Assembly (NCBI GenBank): GCA_029250385.1 | Contig: JAQXFJ010000256.1 | Location: forward strand, 1-13,542 | DNA length: 13,542 bases | Origin: Candidatus Poseidoniaceae archaeon | GTDB taxonomy: Archaea > Thermoplasmatota > Poseidoniia > Poseidoniales > Poseidoniaceae | Direction: 5' to 3' | Shown here: one piece after another, positions 1-7,524 of the stretch | Layout: every line of letters begins with the position of its first letter | Position numbering within the stretch: position 1 is the stretch's first letter | Translations under genes and position numbers: made by a program | The notes under the pieces: generated by a model | What the model saw: the letters and a program-made list of their open reading frames with translations, nothing else | The model's database searches: none | Told to the model about the DNA's origin: nothing

Positions 1-844
1 CTTCTTTTCCTTGCTTAATTGCTGTTTGACAATCGTCTTCCCACTTTGCTAATCCTTGCTTGTCTAATATTACTCCTCCTTCACCTCTTAGCGCTTCAGT
101 TATTAGGTACGGTCGATCATTTTTGACTGTTAAGGCAGTAGGATGGAATTGAATAAAAGCCATATCTTTTACTGCCGCTCCGCATCGGTAAGCCATCGCC
201 ACGCCATCTCCTGTGGCGACTCCTGGATTAGTTGTTTTAGACCATAATTGCCCAACTCCTCCTGTTGCTATAATGACACTATCTGCCTTGATTGTAATCA
301 CTTCTGTAGATTTTTGATCTAGACACCAAACTCCACATACTCCTTTTTCAGGATTGCCATAATCTCTTTGGACCAAATCTATTGCTAAGGTGTTTCGCAT
401 CAAGGTAATGTTGTTATGGTTCTTTGCAGCTTCACTTAGCGCTCGTTCTATTTCCCGTCCAGTAGCATCTTTGGCATGTAAAATTCGACGTTCAGTATGG
501 CCTCCTTCTTTGGCCAATTTAAAATCTCCTTGCTGATTCTTTTCAAACTGAACACCTATGTTAACAAGTTCAAATATACATTCAGCAGCTCCTTCTATAA
601 CTTCTCTGACCATGCTTTCATTGCATAATCCATCTCCTGAGGTCAAAGTATCCTCAATATGAGATTCCTTGGCTCCAATATCCGTTTTATCTAGGATACC
701 AGCAATTCCACCTTGTGCCCAATTGGTGGAAGAGTCTTTCAGTCGCTGTTTTGTAATGACTGTGACCTCATGTCCAGCGTTGGCTAATTTGAGTGCTGAA
801 AACAATCCAGCAATTCCACTACCGATAATCGCAATGTCTGACAT
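1..844 (-). CDS. nadB: L-aspartate oxidase NadB, 5' part (C-terminus outside window)
   Basis: Oxidises L-aspartate to iminoaspartate, which quinolinate synthase NadA condenses with dihydroxyacetone phosphate in de novo NAD synthesis; a cytoplasmic FAD enzyme. The reading frame opens at the ATG at 844-842 and stays open to the left edge, giving 281 residues of a protein that is usually about 500-540. Visible in order: N-terminal FAD dinucleotide-binding loop GSGIAG (8-13); the family stretch STNWAQGGIAG (39-49); EGGHTERRILHA (113-124), whose Glu113 and His116 lie in the substrate region; ATGGVGQLW (193-201); TTNPGVATGDG (204-214); FHPTAL (233-238) with the active-site His234; and TEALRGEGG (249-257). 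The AQGGIA and EGGH motifs favour NadB over its paralogues, the flavoprotein subunits of succinate dehydrogenase and fumarate reductase. The catalytic arginine further downstream is not in view. No Shine-Dalgarno is visible; a perfect inverted repeat touches the start codon. Divergent from the gene at 915. Confidence 0.93.
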   Translation of the reverse strand, partial: MSDIAIIGSGIAGLFSALKLANAGHEVTVITKQRLKDSSTNWAQGGIAGILDKTDIGAKESHIEDTLTSGDGLCNESMVREVIEGAAECIFELVNIGVQFEKNQQGDFKLAKEGGHTERRILHAKDATGREIERALSEAAKNHNNITLMRNTLAIDLVQRDYGNPEKGVCGVWCLDQKSTEVITIKADSVIIATGGVGQLWSKTTNPGVATGDGVAMAYRCGAAVKDMAFIQFHPTALTVKNDRPYLITEALRGEGGVILDKQGLAKWEDDCQTAIKQGKE

Positions 845-860
845 GGTAAGCAAACTTACC
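845..860. promoter_or_regulatory. Perfect 16-bp inverted repeat abutting the nadB start codon
   Basis: GGTAAG-CAAA-CTTACC is a 6-bp perfect inverted repeat around a 4-base centre, lying directly against the nadB ATG (844). As DNA it could be an operator: if nadB is leaderless, as the lack of a Shine-Dalgarno suggests, it would sit between promoter and start point. As RNA it would be a small hairpin touching the start codon. The role is inference; the symmetry is seen directly. Confidence 0.45.
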
Positions 861-914
861 GAAATGATGCTTCCTTTTCAATTGTTTGAGCGATAGACCT
901 ATCAAATCAATTCA

Positions 915-1703
915 ATGTGGATTAGCATGGGCAGCATAAGGCGCAATCTCGCGACCATCATTGGCTTCTCTATGGTCGCCTTTGTAATTGCGAACGTCCA
1001 ATTTGGCTTGGTTGCTCCACAAATCATCGATGGGGCAGATACTTCAAAGGTTGATGTGCTAAAAATGCTTGAACCTCATTGTGCTATTTCCGAAATCGAG
1101 TCAGAATTAGCAGAAGGAAATGACAGCTTCTGTTTATCAGATGCCGGTGAATGGAATGGAGCTGATTTATTATTGATTGCTGAAGGGGTATTCATGGTTT
1201 TTGTTGGTAGATTCAAATTTCCCCAACAAGGTAGATGGGCAAAACGAGTTAGAAGGTTGGCATTTATTGGCGGTTGTTCGTTATTTTGTCTTGCCATTTT
1301 AGATCGATTAGAGATTTTACCAAGGTCAGTAGGCTCTGAAGGTATTGCTGAATTAATACCGCTAGAAGTTTCACCATTATTTGTTCAAATAGGTATGGCA
1401 ATTATTGGGGCATTCATGATGCGTGGCCCTAAGTATTGGGAGGCTGAAGCTGTTGATTTGACCAATAAGAGGCTAGAAAGTCGCCGTGCAGTTGCAGACA
1501 AATTCCGTTCTAAGTATGGTACTATTGCTAAGCCGTTACCTGAATTGCATGGTAAGCAACAACGAGTTGCCCGATCACCACTAATGCATAGGGACTCGCA
1601 GCTATCAATGCAGCGCTCGAAAAGTTCTGTCAAGGTTAGAGCAACCTGCCCCTATTGTGAAGGTGCAGGATGTAAAACTTGTAATTTTTCTGGCACAATT
1701 TAG
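915..1703 (+). CDS. Four-helix membrane protein with C-terminal CxxC-CxxC motif, function unknown
   Basis: I do not recognise this 262-residue protein as a named family. Four hydrophobic segments are visible at about residues 12-33, 82-99, 114-130 and 152-169. Arg/Lys-rich stretches at 9-10 and at 100-114 (for example KRVRR) put the N-terminus, the middle loop and the C-terminal tail in the cytoplasm by the positive-inside rule. The first outside loop carries two cysteines (56 and 73) that could pair. The tail, from about 170, is basic and ends in CPYCEGAGCKTC (245-256) followed by FSG. This is half of a DnaJ-type CxxCxGxG zinc-binding repeat, with two CxxC pairs four residues apart, so it probably binds one Zn. 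The start at 915 is the first ATG; the ATG at 927 is also possible, and neither has a Shine-Dalgarno. The gene is divergent from nadB and runs in the same direction as smc, 130 bases ahead of it. Confidence 0.75.
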   Translation: MWISMGSIRRNLATIIGFSMVAFVIANVQFGLVAPQIIDGADTSKVDVLKMLEPHCAISEIESELAEGNDSFCLSDAGEWNGADLLLIAEGVFMVFVGRFKFPQQGRWAKRVRRLAFIGGCSLFCLAILDRLEILPRSVGSEGIAELIPLEVSPLFVQIGMAIIGAFMMRGPKYWEAEAVDLTNKRLESRRAVADKFRSKYGTIAKPLPELHGKQQRVARSPLMHRDSQLSMQRSKSSVKVRATCPYCEGAGCKTCNFSGTI

Positions 1704-1743
1704 TCTCATTCGGATAAATTTAGCAACCGGTAAAAACGCAGTA

Positions 1744-1755
1744 TTGAGTACTCAA
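1744..1755. promoter_or_regulatory. Perfect 12-bp palindrome TTGAGTACTCAA upstream of smc
   Basis: A perfect palindrome in the smc upstream region. Symmetry resumes after one mismatched pair, with GT at 1741-1742 matching AC at 1757-1758. It sits just upstream of the TATA-like stretch TATAGTTTAA (1762-1771), where a dimeric regulator could bind. Operator function is inference. Confidence 0.35.
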
Positions 1756-1761
1756 CACTAG

Positions 1762-1771
1762 TATAGTTTAA
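1762..1771 (+). promoter_or_regulatory. Possible TATA element for the smc-scpA-scpB operon
   Basis: TATAGTTTAA lies about 63-72 bases before the smc ATG. An archaeal TATA box about 26 bases upstream of the start point would put transcription start near 1790-1797, giving a leader of about 40 bases that carries the smc Shine-Dalgarno. It is the best AT-rich box in this 130-base gap, but the assignment rests only on position and composition. Confidence 0.3.
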
Positions 1772-1774
1772 GAC

Positions 1775-1795
1775 CTTTAGAAATCCGCTCTAAAG
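1775..1795 (+). other. Hairpin in the smc upstream region
   Basis: CTTTAGA (1775-1781) and TCTAAAG (1789-1795) form a perfect 7-bp stem around the 7-base loop AATCCGC. GAC (1772-1774) and GTC (1802-1804) can add an outer stem across a bulge. There is no following T-tract, so it does not look like a terminator of the upstream gene. It may be a structured leader, an operator, or chance. Confidence 0.35.
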
Positions 1796-1833
1796 AATAA
1801 GGTCGGAGTTTATTTCCGCTTGAGGGATTGGGT

Positions 1834-4800
1834 ATGTATCTAAAAGCACTCGAAGTTTCAAATTTCAAATCATTCAAAGGCGAGGTAACAATTCCTCTAG
1901 AGAGGGGATTTACGGCAATTACCGGGCCAAATGGTTCAGGTAAATCGAATTGTGGAGATGCAATTCAATTTGTATTAGGGCCTAGATCAAATAAAACCAT
2001 TCGAGCCCAAAATTCCAAAGATCTGATTTTCAATGGCGGCAATAACAACAAGCCAGCAAGGTCCTGTAATGTCACATTAGTGTTTGCCAATCCGACACTG
2101 GATAATGGCCGTCGAAGACTCCCAGTAAATCTAGATGAAGTTAGAATGTCTCGTTCAATCAGACTCACTAAAAGCGGCAATGTTGTAACTAACTATCACC
2201 TAAATGACGAGGAGAGTTCACAAAAATCCTTTCACCGTATTCTTGGGGCAGCTAATGCAAGACCCGACGGGTATAACATTGTCTTGCAAGGCGATGTTAC
2301 AAGTTTAGCAAAAATGACAGCTAAAGAACGTCGGAAAGTACTGGATAGTGTTGCTGGAGTCACTCTATATGATGATGAGATAAGAAAAGCAGACCGTCAA
2401 AAACAAAGCGTTGAAGATTATATTGAAAGAATCAAACTACTAGAAGACGGTCAAAAGGCAAGATTAAAGGATCTCAAAAAGCAAAAAGACCTCGCAATGA
2501 AAGTAAAGGACTTGGTTGAAGAATTAAACCAATCAAGAATTATTGCATATCAAGCAAATTATGCCAGCCAGTTAGCGGAAAAGCAATACCAAGTCAACGA
2601 ACAAGCCAGGTATTTGCAAGAAGCTAATGACTTGGATGTGCTGGTAAAAGAAGGCTCGAAAAAGCTGCTTGCTTTAGACGACCAAGTTGGCGAATTACAG
2701 AGGCAAATAGAAGAATTAACCGGCGGAGAAAACAAAGGACTCAATAAATTAATTTTTGACCTGCACTTGAAAATTGATACCAATAAAGATCGTATTTCAG
2801 ATGCTGAAAGCAAAGACTCAGAGGATAAAAATGATCTTACAGGGCTAAATGAGCAATTAGGAATTGCTGCATCTGCATTAGAAGAGTTCATTCAAACCTT
2901 AGATTCAGCACAAACCGACCTTGAAACATCCAAATCATCCCTAAAAGAGGCAAAATCTGAAGAATTAAAAGTACAAGAAATAATGGAATCATCAGGAGAT
3001 GAGAGCGCAAAGTTTTCCCAACAACTAACTAAACTATTGGCTGAATTAGGTTTGGCCAATGAAAAATTAAACGCAGCACAAACAGAGGTGAATCGTACTG
3101 CTGCACAAGCAGAAATAATCTCTGAACAATTGTCTAATGCACAAGGAGAGTCAGAAGAAAACCGATTGTTACTTGGAGAATTAGAATTGCAAGGCGAAGA
3201 ATTCACCGGTCCTAATCAAACAGTCGACCGGAATAAGTTGTCAAAAGATTTGATAAATGCTCAGAGGAGTGAAGGTAAACTAGTTGAAGAATCCCAATTG
3301 ATAGAAAATAAACTTCGAGAATCTGAGAGGAAGCGTGAACGATTACGGGCTGAGATGGAAACCTCTTCAGGGGCTAAAGGAATGGCAGGAGGTGCTGCAG
3401 CAATTATTGCCGCTAGAGATAACGGTGAACTCACCGGTATTATCGGCAGTATCGCAGAATTATGTGCACCCGTTGATTCGTCTCATGATAGCGCTTTAGC
3501 CACAGCAATAGGTGGTGGAATGACTTCGATTGTTGTCCAAAGCGATGAAGTTGCAGCCAGGGCAATAAAATGGCTTGCTGAAAGAAGGGCAGGAAGGGCA
3601 ACTTTCTTGCCACTGAATAAATTAAACAGTAACAGAACCGCAGGGAAAGCCTTAATGGTTTCTAAGAAGCCAGGAGTAATTGGTTTTGCTCATGAACTAT
3701 TAGATTACGATCCGAAAATCGATATAGCAATCAAATTTGTTCTTAGGAATACTTTGATTGTTGACTCCTTATCTACGGCTAGAAGTAACATGGGAGGCGT
3801 TAGATTAGTCACTCTGCGTGGTGATGTAACTGAAGCAGGTGGAGCCATGGTTGGAGGTTCAAAACGCAAAATGTCGGTATCTTTTGGTGGCGGCATAAAA
3901 GGTGCTAGCGAAGTTGAAAAATTATCTTCTGAAATCAGCAAATTACAACTTATGTCCGAAACAGTCAATGCGGCATTATTAGAGGCTAGAAGAGAGCAGC
4001 AAAGGCTACGTACAAAAATCAATGAATTGACTGATAGCGACCACGCCGTAAAATTACAAGAATGGAGGGCTGAACTTAAGCAAGCCAAATCAGTCTACAA
4101 TAAATCATTAGGCGAGATTGCTACAATTGAAAAGAAGTTATTAGACCTTGAAGGATTAGCAGCAAGTCATATCGATGAATTAGATGATGCTCAGTCTGTC
4201 GTTGCAGATTTTGAATCAGCAATTGTAGAGGCTAGAGCACAACTTGAATCTGCAAGTCCTGAGCATCTCAAAGACCGAATGCATGCAGCGCAAATGAAGC
4301 GACTTGACGCTGAAGGCACCATGTCAAAGGCTCTAACAGCATTAGAGAGTGGTTCTGAGCACAAAGATTTGCTAAACCAAAGAGTGCAAGACTTAGAGTC
4401 AAGAATCAGCAGTATCAAACATTCAATTATCGAGAGAAGCGAAATGATTGATAATTTACAAGCTGCAATTGCCACAGATTCAATTGACCTAAAGGATAAG
4501 GAAGAAGAAAGAACTCAACTACTAGAAGAGAACAAAGGCCTTGAGGATGAAAGACTCCAGCTTGTTGACGAAAGAGCAAGCTTAAGAACTGAGTTACAGC
4601 AAAAATCTACTGATTCGCAATCTCGCCGGAGACTCAGTGATGAACTTTCAAGATCTATTGTCAATAAAGAAATGGCAATTAATGAGCTATATCTTGAAAT
4701 GCAGAGCAACGGTGTAGAACCAGCTCAATCAGATGTTACTTTACCCTCAGTTGGGGATGCAGACAAGAAGGTTAGGACGCTTGAAAGAGCAATGGAGCGT

Positions 4801-5718
4801 CACGGGCCTGTAAATATGCTTGCTATAGAACAGTATGCTGAGTGCGAAGAACGTCTCAATTCAATGAAGGATGAATTCAAGCAATTACAAGCTAGAAAGC
4901 TAAATCTTGTTGATATTACCGAGCAACTAGAGAGTCAAAGAAAGTCCAAATTAGTGAAGGTACTGGATAAAGTGAATGAAAACTTCAAGAAGTCATACAA
5001 AATTTTGAGCGATGGTGGAAAAGGTGAATTGTATCTAGAAAACCCGGATGAACCATTCAAAGCAGGTCTAGAGTTGTGGGCTAAACCAAAGGGTAAATCA
5101 TCTAAGGTCAATCGATTACAATTATCTGGTGGAGAACAATCAATGGCTGCATTAGCATTGATATTCGCCATTCAAGATTACGATCCAAGTCCATTTTACT
5201 ACTTTGATGAAGTTGACCAAAATCTAGATGCGGTAAATGCAGAATTAATTGCTAAGATGTGTCGTCAGAGGAGTAAGAAAGCACAATTCATCATGGTTAC
5301 TCTAAGAAAGGTATCCTTGAGGCTTGCTGACCACCATATCGGTATTACTCATGGTGGAGATGGCTGCAGTAGAAGAATTGTCGACTTTGATCGAGAAAGA
5401 GCCATTGAATTGAGCGAGATTGAATCTGCCAAGGATAATCCGCTTGATGAAAGAATCAATGCTATTAAACTTGAAAAACAGCTTGAAGCTGATTCTAACA
5501 TGCCAACAGTTCCAGAGGCTTTGCCCCCGCCCAGTAGCCTTGGTGGGTTGTTAAACTATACTAAGGATGATGAAAGTGAAGATTCATCAATAACAAGTCT
5601 TGCAGATAGAGCTAGTGAGATGACTGAAGACATTGAAGAGCGACAAGAATTGGTTGAAGCTATAGAAGCAATTAATCAAGAGTTAGAGAAAGAAGGCGAC
5701 TTGGAAATAAATGAATAA
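1834..5718 (+). CDS. smc: Chromosome segregation/condensation ATPase SMC
   Basis: SMC dimerises and, with the kleisin ScpA and ScpB, forms an ATP-driven ring complex that compacts and helps resolve sister chromosomes. Visible in the 1294 residues: Walker A GPNGSGKS (31-38); the Q-loop region with LQGDV; a first coiled-coil arm from about 165 to 525; the hinge at about 530-680, with GRATFLPL and GDVTEAGGAMVGGS; the second coiled-coil arm to about 1030; the ABC signature LSGGEQ (1097-1102); and Walker B with FYYFDEVD (1121-1128), including catalytic Glu1126. All ATPase motifs are intact. The family is usually about 1150-1200 residues; the excess is an acidic tail from about 1185 onward. I chose the ATG at 1834 because GAGG (1822-1825) lies 8 bases before it; the in-frame TTG at 1828 would leave only 2 bases. 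First gene of the smc-scpA-scpB operon. Confidence 0.97.
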   Translation: MYLKALEVSNFKSFKGEVTIPLERGFTAITGPNGSGKSNCGDAIQFVLGPRSNKTIRAQNSKDLIFNGGNNNKPARSCNVTLVFANPTLDNGRRRLPVNLDEVRMSRSIRLTKSGNVVTNYHLNDEESSQKSFHRILGAANARPDGYNIVLQGDVTSLAKMTAKERRKVLDSVAGVTLYDDEIRKADRQKQSVEDYIERIKLLEDGQKARLKDLKKQKDLAMKVKDLVEELNQSRIIAYQANYASQLAEKQYQVNEQARYLQEANDLDVLVKEGSKKLLALDDQVGELQRQIEELTGGENKGLNKLIFDLHLKIDTNKDRISDAESKDSEDKNDLTGLNEQLGIAASALEEFIQTLDSAQTDLETSKSSLKEAKSEELKVQEIMESSGDESAKFSQQLTKLLAELGLANEKLNAAQTEVNRTAAQAEIISEQLSNAQGESEENRLLLGELELQGEEFTGPNQTVDRNKLSKDLINAQRSEGKLVEESQLIENKLRESERKRERLRAEMETSSGAKGMAGGAAAIIAARDNGELTGIIGSIAELCAPVDSSHDSALATAIGGGMTSIVVQSDEVAARAIKWLAERRAGRATFLPLNKLNSNRTAGKALMVSKKPGVIGFAHELLDYDPKIDIAIKFVLRNTLIVDSLSTARSNMGGVRLVTLRGDVTEAGGAMVGGSKRKMSVSFGGGIKGASEVEKLSSEISKLQLMSETVNAALLEARREQQRLRTKINELTDSDHAVKLQEWRAELKQAKSVYNKSLGEIATIEKKLLDLEGLAASHIDELDDAQSVVADFESAIVEARAQLESASPEHLKDRMHAAQMKRLDAEGTMSKALTALESGSEHKDLLNQRVQDLESRISSIKHSIIERSEMIDNLQAAIATDSIDLKDKEEERTQLLEENKGLEDERLQLVDERASLRTELQQKSTDSQSRRRLSDELSRSIVNKEMAINELYLEMQSNGVEPAQSDVTLPSVGDADKKVRTLERAMERHGPVNMLAIEQYAECEERLNSMKDEFKQLQARKLNLVDITEQLESQRKSKLVKVLDKVNENFKKSYKILSDGGKGELYLENPDEPFKAGLELWAKPKGKSSKVNRLQLSGGEQSMAALALIFAIQDYDPSPFYYFDEVDQNLDAVNAELIAKMCRQRSKKAQFIMVTLRKVSLRLADHHIGITHGGDGCSRRIVDFDRERAIELSEIESAKDNPLDERINAIKLEKQLEADSNMPTVPEALPPPSSLGGLLNYTKDDESEDSSITSLADRASEMTEDIEERQELVEAIEAINQELEKEGDLEINE

Positions 5719-5722
5719 TTTT

Positions 5723-5730
5723 GAGGTGAT
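5723..5730 (+). promoter_or_regulatory. Shine-Dalgarno deciding the scpA TTG start
   Basis: GAGGTGAT is an 8-base match to the complement of the usual archaeal 16S 3' end. It ends 3 bases before the TTG at 5734, which is in frame with the ScpA coding region. The ATG at 5729 overlaps this element but is out of frame and opens only 14 codons. Confidence 0.6.
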
Positions 5731-5733
5731 GGC

Positions 5734-6906
5734 TTGTCAACAAAACAATCAGTACTGGATAAATGGTTTCTAAGGCAGGACATCATTAATCAGTTACTCG
5801 AATCAGGAGAAGAATCAGAAGATGCACTAAAGTTTGCTGAGCGAATTATGCCAGTAGTTGAGGCAGAAGAGTCTGAATATCAATCACTTGATGACCCATT
5901 TGACAGGTCTGTAGCGTTAGTATTATCATTAGTTAAAGACCAAGAACTCAACCCATGGGACATAGACCTGTCCACCTTTTTGAAAGTATTTACCAAGCGG
6001 GTTAGGTCAGAATCAGATAAACTGAATTTGCCAGCATGTGGACGTTTGATTAGGATGGCTTGGGAAGTATTGAATCAACAAGCAATTGTGTTATTTGACA
6101 GGGTACAAAGCATGGATCAAGAAGAGGACTGGGAAGATGATGTTGATTTCGGCTGGGAGTCGGATTATGATGACCAGGATTATCTTTTTACTACCTCAAT
6201 TCTAGAGGGTGATGTACAACAATTACTTCCATCGTTATTTGATGAAAGAATACGTAGAGATGAAGGACGACCAGTGACTTTGGGTGAACTTCTGTCTGCC
6301 TTCAAAGATGCTGCTGAGGATGCTGAAGAATTAAAAATTCGTGAGGAAAACAGAATTGCCCATCAAGCAGAATTAGGGGATTATCTAAACAACGTTGGTA
6401 GTAGGATGCATAATGAAGATTTGGAAGGTGATATCTATAGATGCTGGTCTGCTCTTAGGAGTGCTTGCCAAAAATCGGGTTCCTCAAAAGTGAAAGTAAC
6501 TCAAGTAATGGCTGAATTAAATGATATCCTGCTGGCTGAAAATGGCCATATTGAACAAGGCTATCAAGAAGAATCAAAAGTGGCTTCATTCATTGCTAGT
6601 TTGTTCTTGACTCATCGGGGATTTGCTTTGATTAGTCAAGATGAAGTGCCTTATGGCGACATAATGTTGGAAGATTTATGGCCTAACGTAATAGGATTTA
6701 AAGAAATAAAAGAAATCATAGAAGATAAAAAGGAAGTTCAAAGTAACTCTTTTGATAAAGAAGAGACTGGTTCAGTACAATTTGCAAAGCGTAGAGCTGA
6801 AAAATTGCGAGTAAAAGAAGAGAAAGCAAAAAAGCAATTAGAGCAAGAGCAAATGCAATCACCAGTTGAAGATGATTTACCAGAACATGAATGGTTAGTA
6901 GAGTAA
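5734..6906 (+). CDS. scpA: Segregation and condensation protein ScpA (kleisin)
   Basis: ScpA is the kleisin that bridges the two SMC heads and carries ScpB. The N-terminal segment around 54-95 (DPFDRSVALVLSLV, then NPWDIDLSTFLKVF) is the helical kleisin domain that binds the SMC neck. The C-terminal winged helix, about 225-318, ends in the typical kleisin pattern SKVASFIASLFL, then YGDIMLED. At 390 residues it is much longer than the usual 230-280. The surplus is a very acidic insert at about 127-150 (EEDWEDDVDFGW and on), a charged helical stretch at about 187-215, and a Lys/Glu-rich tail from 330, probably coiled coil. It starts at TTG (5734), 15 bases after smc, with a Shine-Dalgarno just before it; the next in-frame Met is residue 39, inside the conserved part. 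Identity follows from motifs plus the smc and scpB neighbours. Confidence 0.92.
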   Translation: MSTKQSVLDKWFLRQDIINQLLESGEESEDALKFAERIMPVVEAEESEYQSLDDPFDRSVALVLSLVKDQELNPWDIDLSTFLKVFTKRVRSESDKLNLPACGRLIRMAWEVLNQQAIVLFDRVQSMDQEEDWEDDVDFGWESDYDDQDYLFTTSILEGDVQQLLPSLFDERIRRDEGRPVTLGELLSAFKDAAEDAEELKIREENRIAHQAELGDYLNNVGSRMHNEDLEGDIYRCWSALRSACQKSGSSKVKVTQVMAELNDILLAENGHIEQGYQEESKVASFIASLFLTHRGFALISQDEVPYGDIMLEDLWPNVIGFKEIKEIIEDKKEVQSNSFDKEETGSVQFAKRRAEKLRVKEEKAKKQLEQEQMQSPVEDDLPEHEWLVE

Positions 6907-6918
6907 GGATTTGATTAC

Positions 6919-7524
6919 ATGTCAGAAATACAACTTGATACATTACTCGAAGCAACACTGTTTGGTGCTGGAAGGTCAATGACCGTGGCTGAATTATGTC
7001 ATTCGTTAGGATATGATGAGGAAGAGATGTTAGATTGCTTATTTTCGTTACGTTCAACGCTAAAAAGACGTCGTGGCGGGGCTTTACAAATCGCCGAAGT
7101 TGGCAATAGGTGGGCAATCGAAGTTAAACCCGAGATCGCTAGCCATTTGCCTAAGGGTGCTAAGACGGATCTGCCAAAGAAATTACTCAAGGCAGCATCA
7201 CTAATCGCTTATCATCAGCCAATGTCCCAATCAAGACTAGTCGAATTATTAGGTCAGAAAGCGTATGATTATGTTAGGGAATTGGCACAATATGGCATGA
7301 TTGACCGCCGTAAAGACGGTAATACGAGGAGATTAACTACCACAAGAAGATTCTCTGAAGCCTTTGGTTGCCCATATACGGACAGGAAAAAAGTCAAAGC
7401 TTGGTTCAGAGAACAAGTCCAAAACACAGGTATTCTTGATGAGTTAGAAACAAAGGATGTTCTAAAAAGTGAAACCGAGTATCAAGGAACAATTCAAGAG
7501 ACATTAGAATTTGAACAAGAGTGA
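6919..7524 (+). CDS. scpB: Segregation and condensation protein ScpB
   Basis: ScpB binds the linker of the kleisin ScpA as a dimer and tunes opening of the SMC ring. This 201-residue protein, near the usual family length, shows two winged-helix domains. The first, at about 5-75, opens with LDTLLEATLFGAGRSM. The second, at about 85-150, has the hallmark LIAYHQPMSQSRLVELLG, followed by YDYVRELAQYGMI and the wing RRLTTTRRF. A C-terminal acidic tail follows from about 170. It starts at ATG 6919, 12 bases after scpA, with AAGGAT (6905-6910) 8 bases upstream as a modest Shine-Dalgarno that overlaps the scpA stop. Last gene of the operon; its TGA is immediately followed by the stop codon of the convergent HMG-CoA reductase gene. 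Confidence 0.94.
   Translation: MSEIQLDTLLEATLFGAGRSMTVAELCHSLGYDEEEMLDCLFSLRSTLKRRRGGALQIAEVGNRWAIEVKPEIASHLPKGAKTDLPKKLLKAASLIAYHQPMSQSRLVELLGQKAYDYVRELAQYGMIDRRKDGNTRRLTTTRRFSEAFGCPYTDRKKVKAWFREQVQNTGILDELETKDVLKSETEYQGTIQETLEFEQE

Noticed and set aside
1..844. Succinate dehydrogenase/fumarate reductase flavoprotein
   Set aside because: The same fold, but the AQGGIA, EGGH and RILHAKDATG segments are those of L-aspartate oxidase.
1775..1804. Intrinsic terminator after the membrane-protein gene
   Set aside because: The stem is AT-rich, is not followed by a T-tract, and lies over 70 bases past the stop codon, close to smc.
3705..4088. 127-codon minus-strand frame within smc
   Set aside because: Antisense to the hinge and coiled coil, whose codon pattern creates long open complementary frames; several others like it lie in smc.
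5729..5773. ATG at 5729 opening a 14-codon frame over the scpA start
   Set aside because: It overlaps the Shine-Dalgarno, is out of frame with ScpA and ends quickly. Most likely chance; the TTG at 5734 fits the conserved protein.
6716..7117. 133-codon open frame on the minus strand across the scpA-scpB junction
   Set aside because: Complement of two well-supported genes; a low-complexity Leu-rich translation with no start signal.
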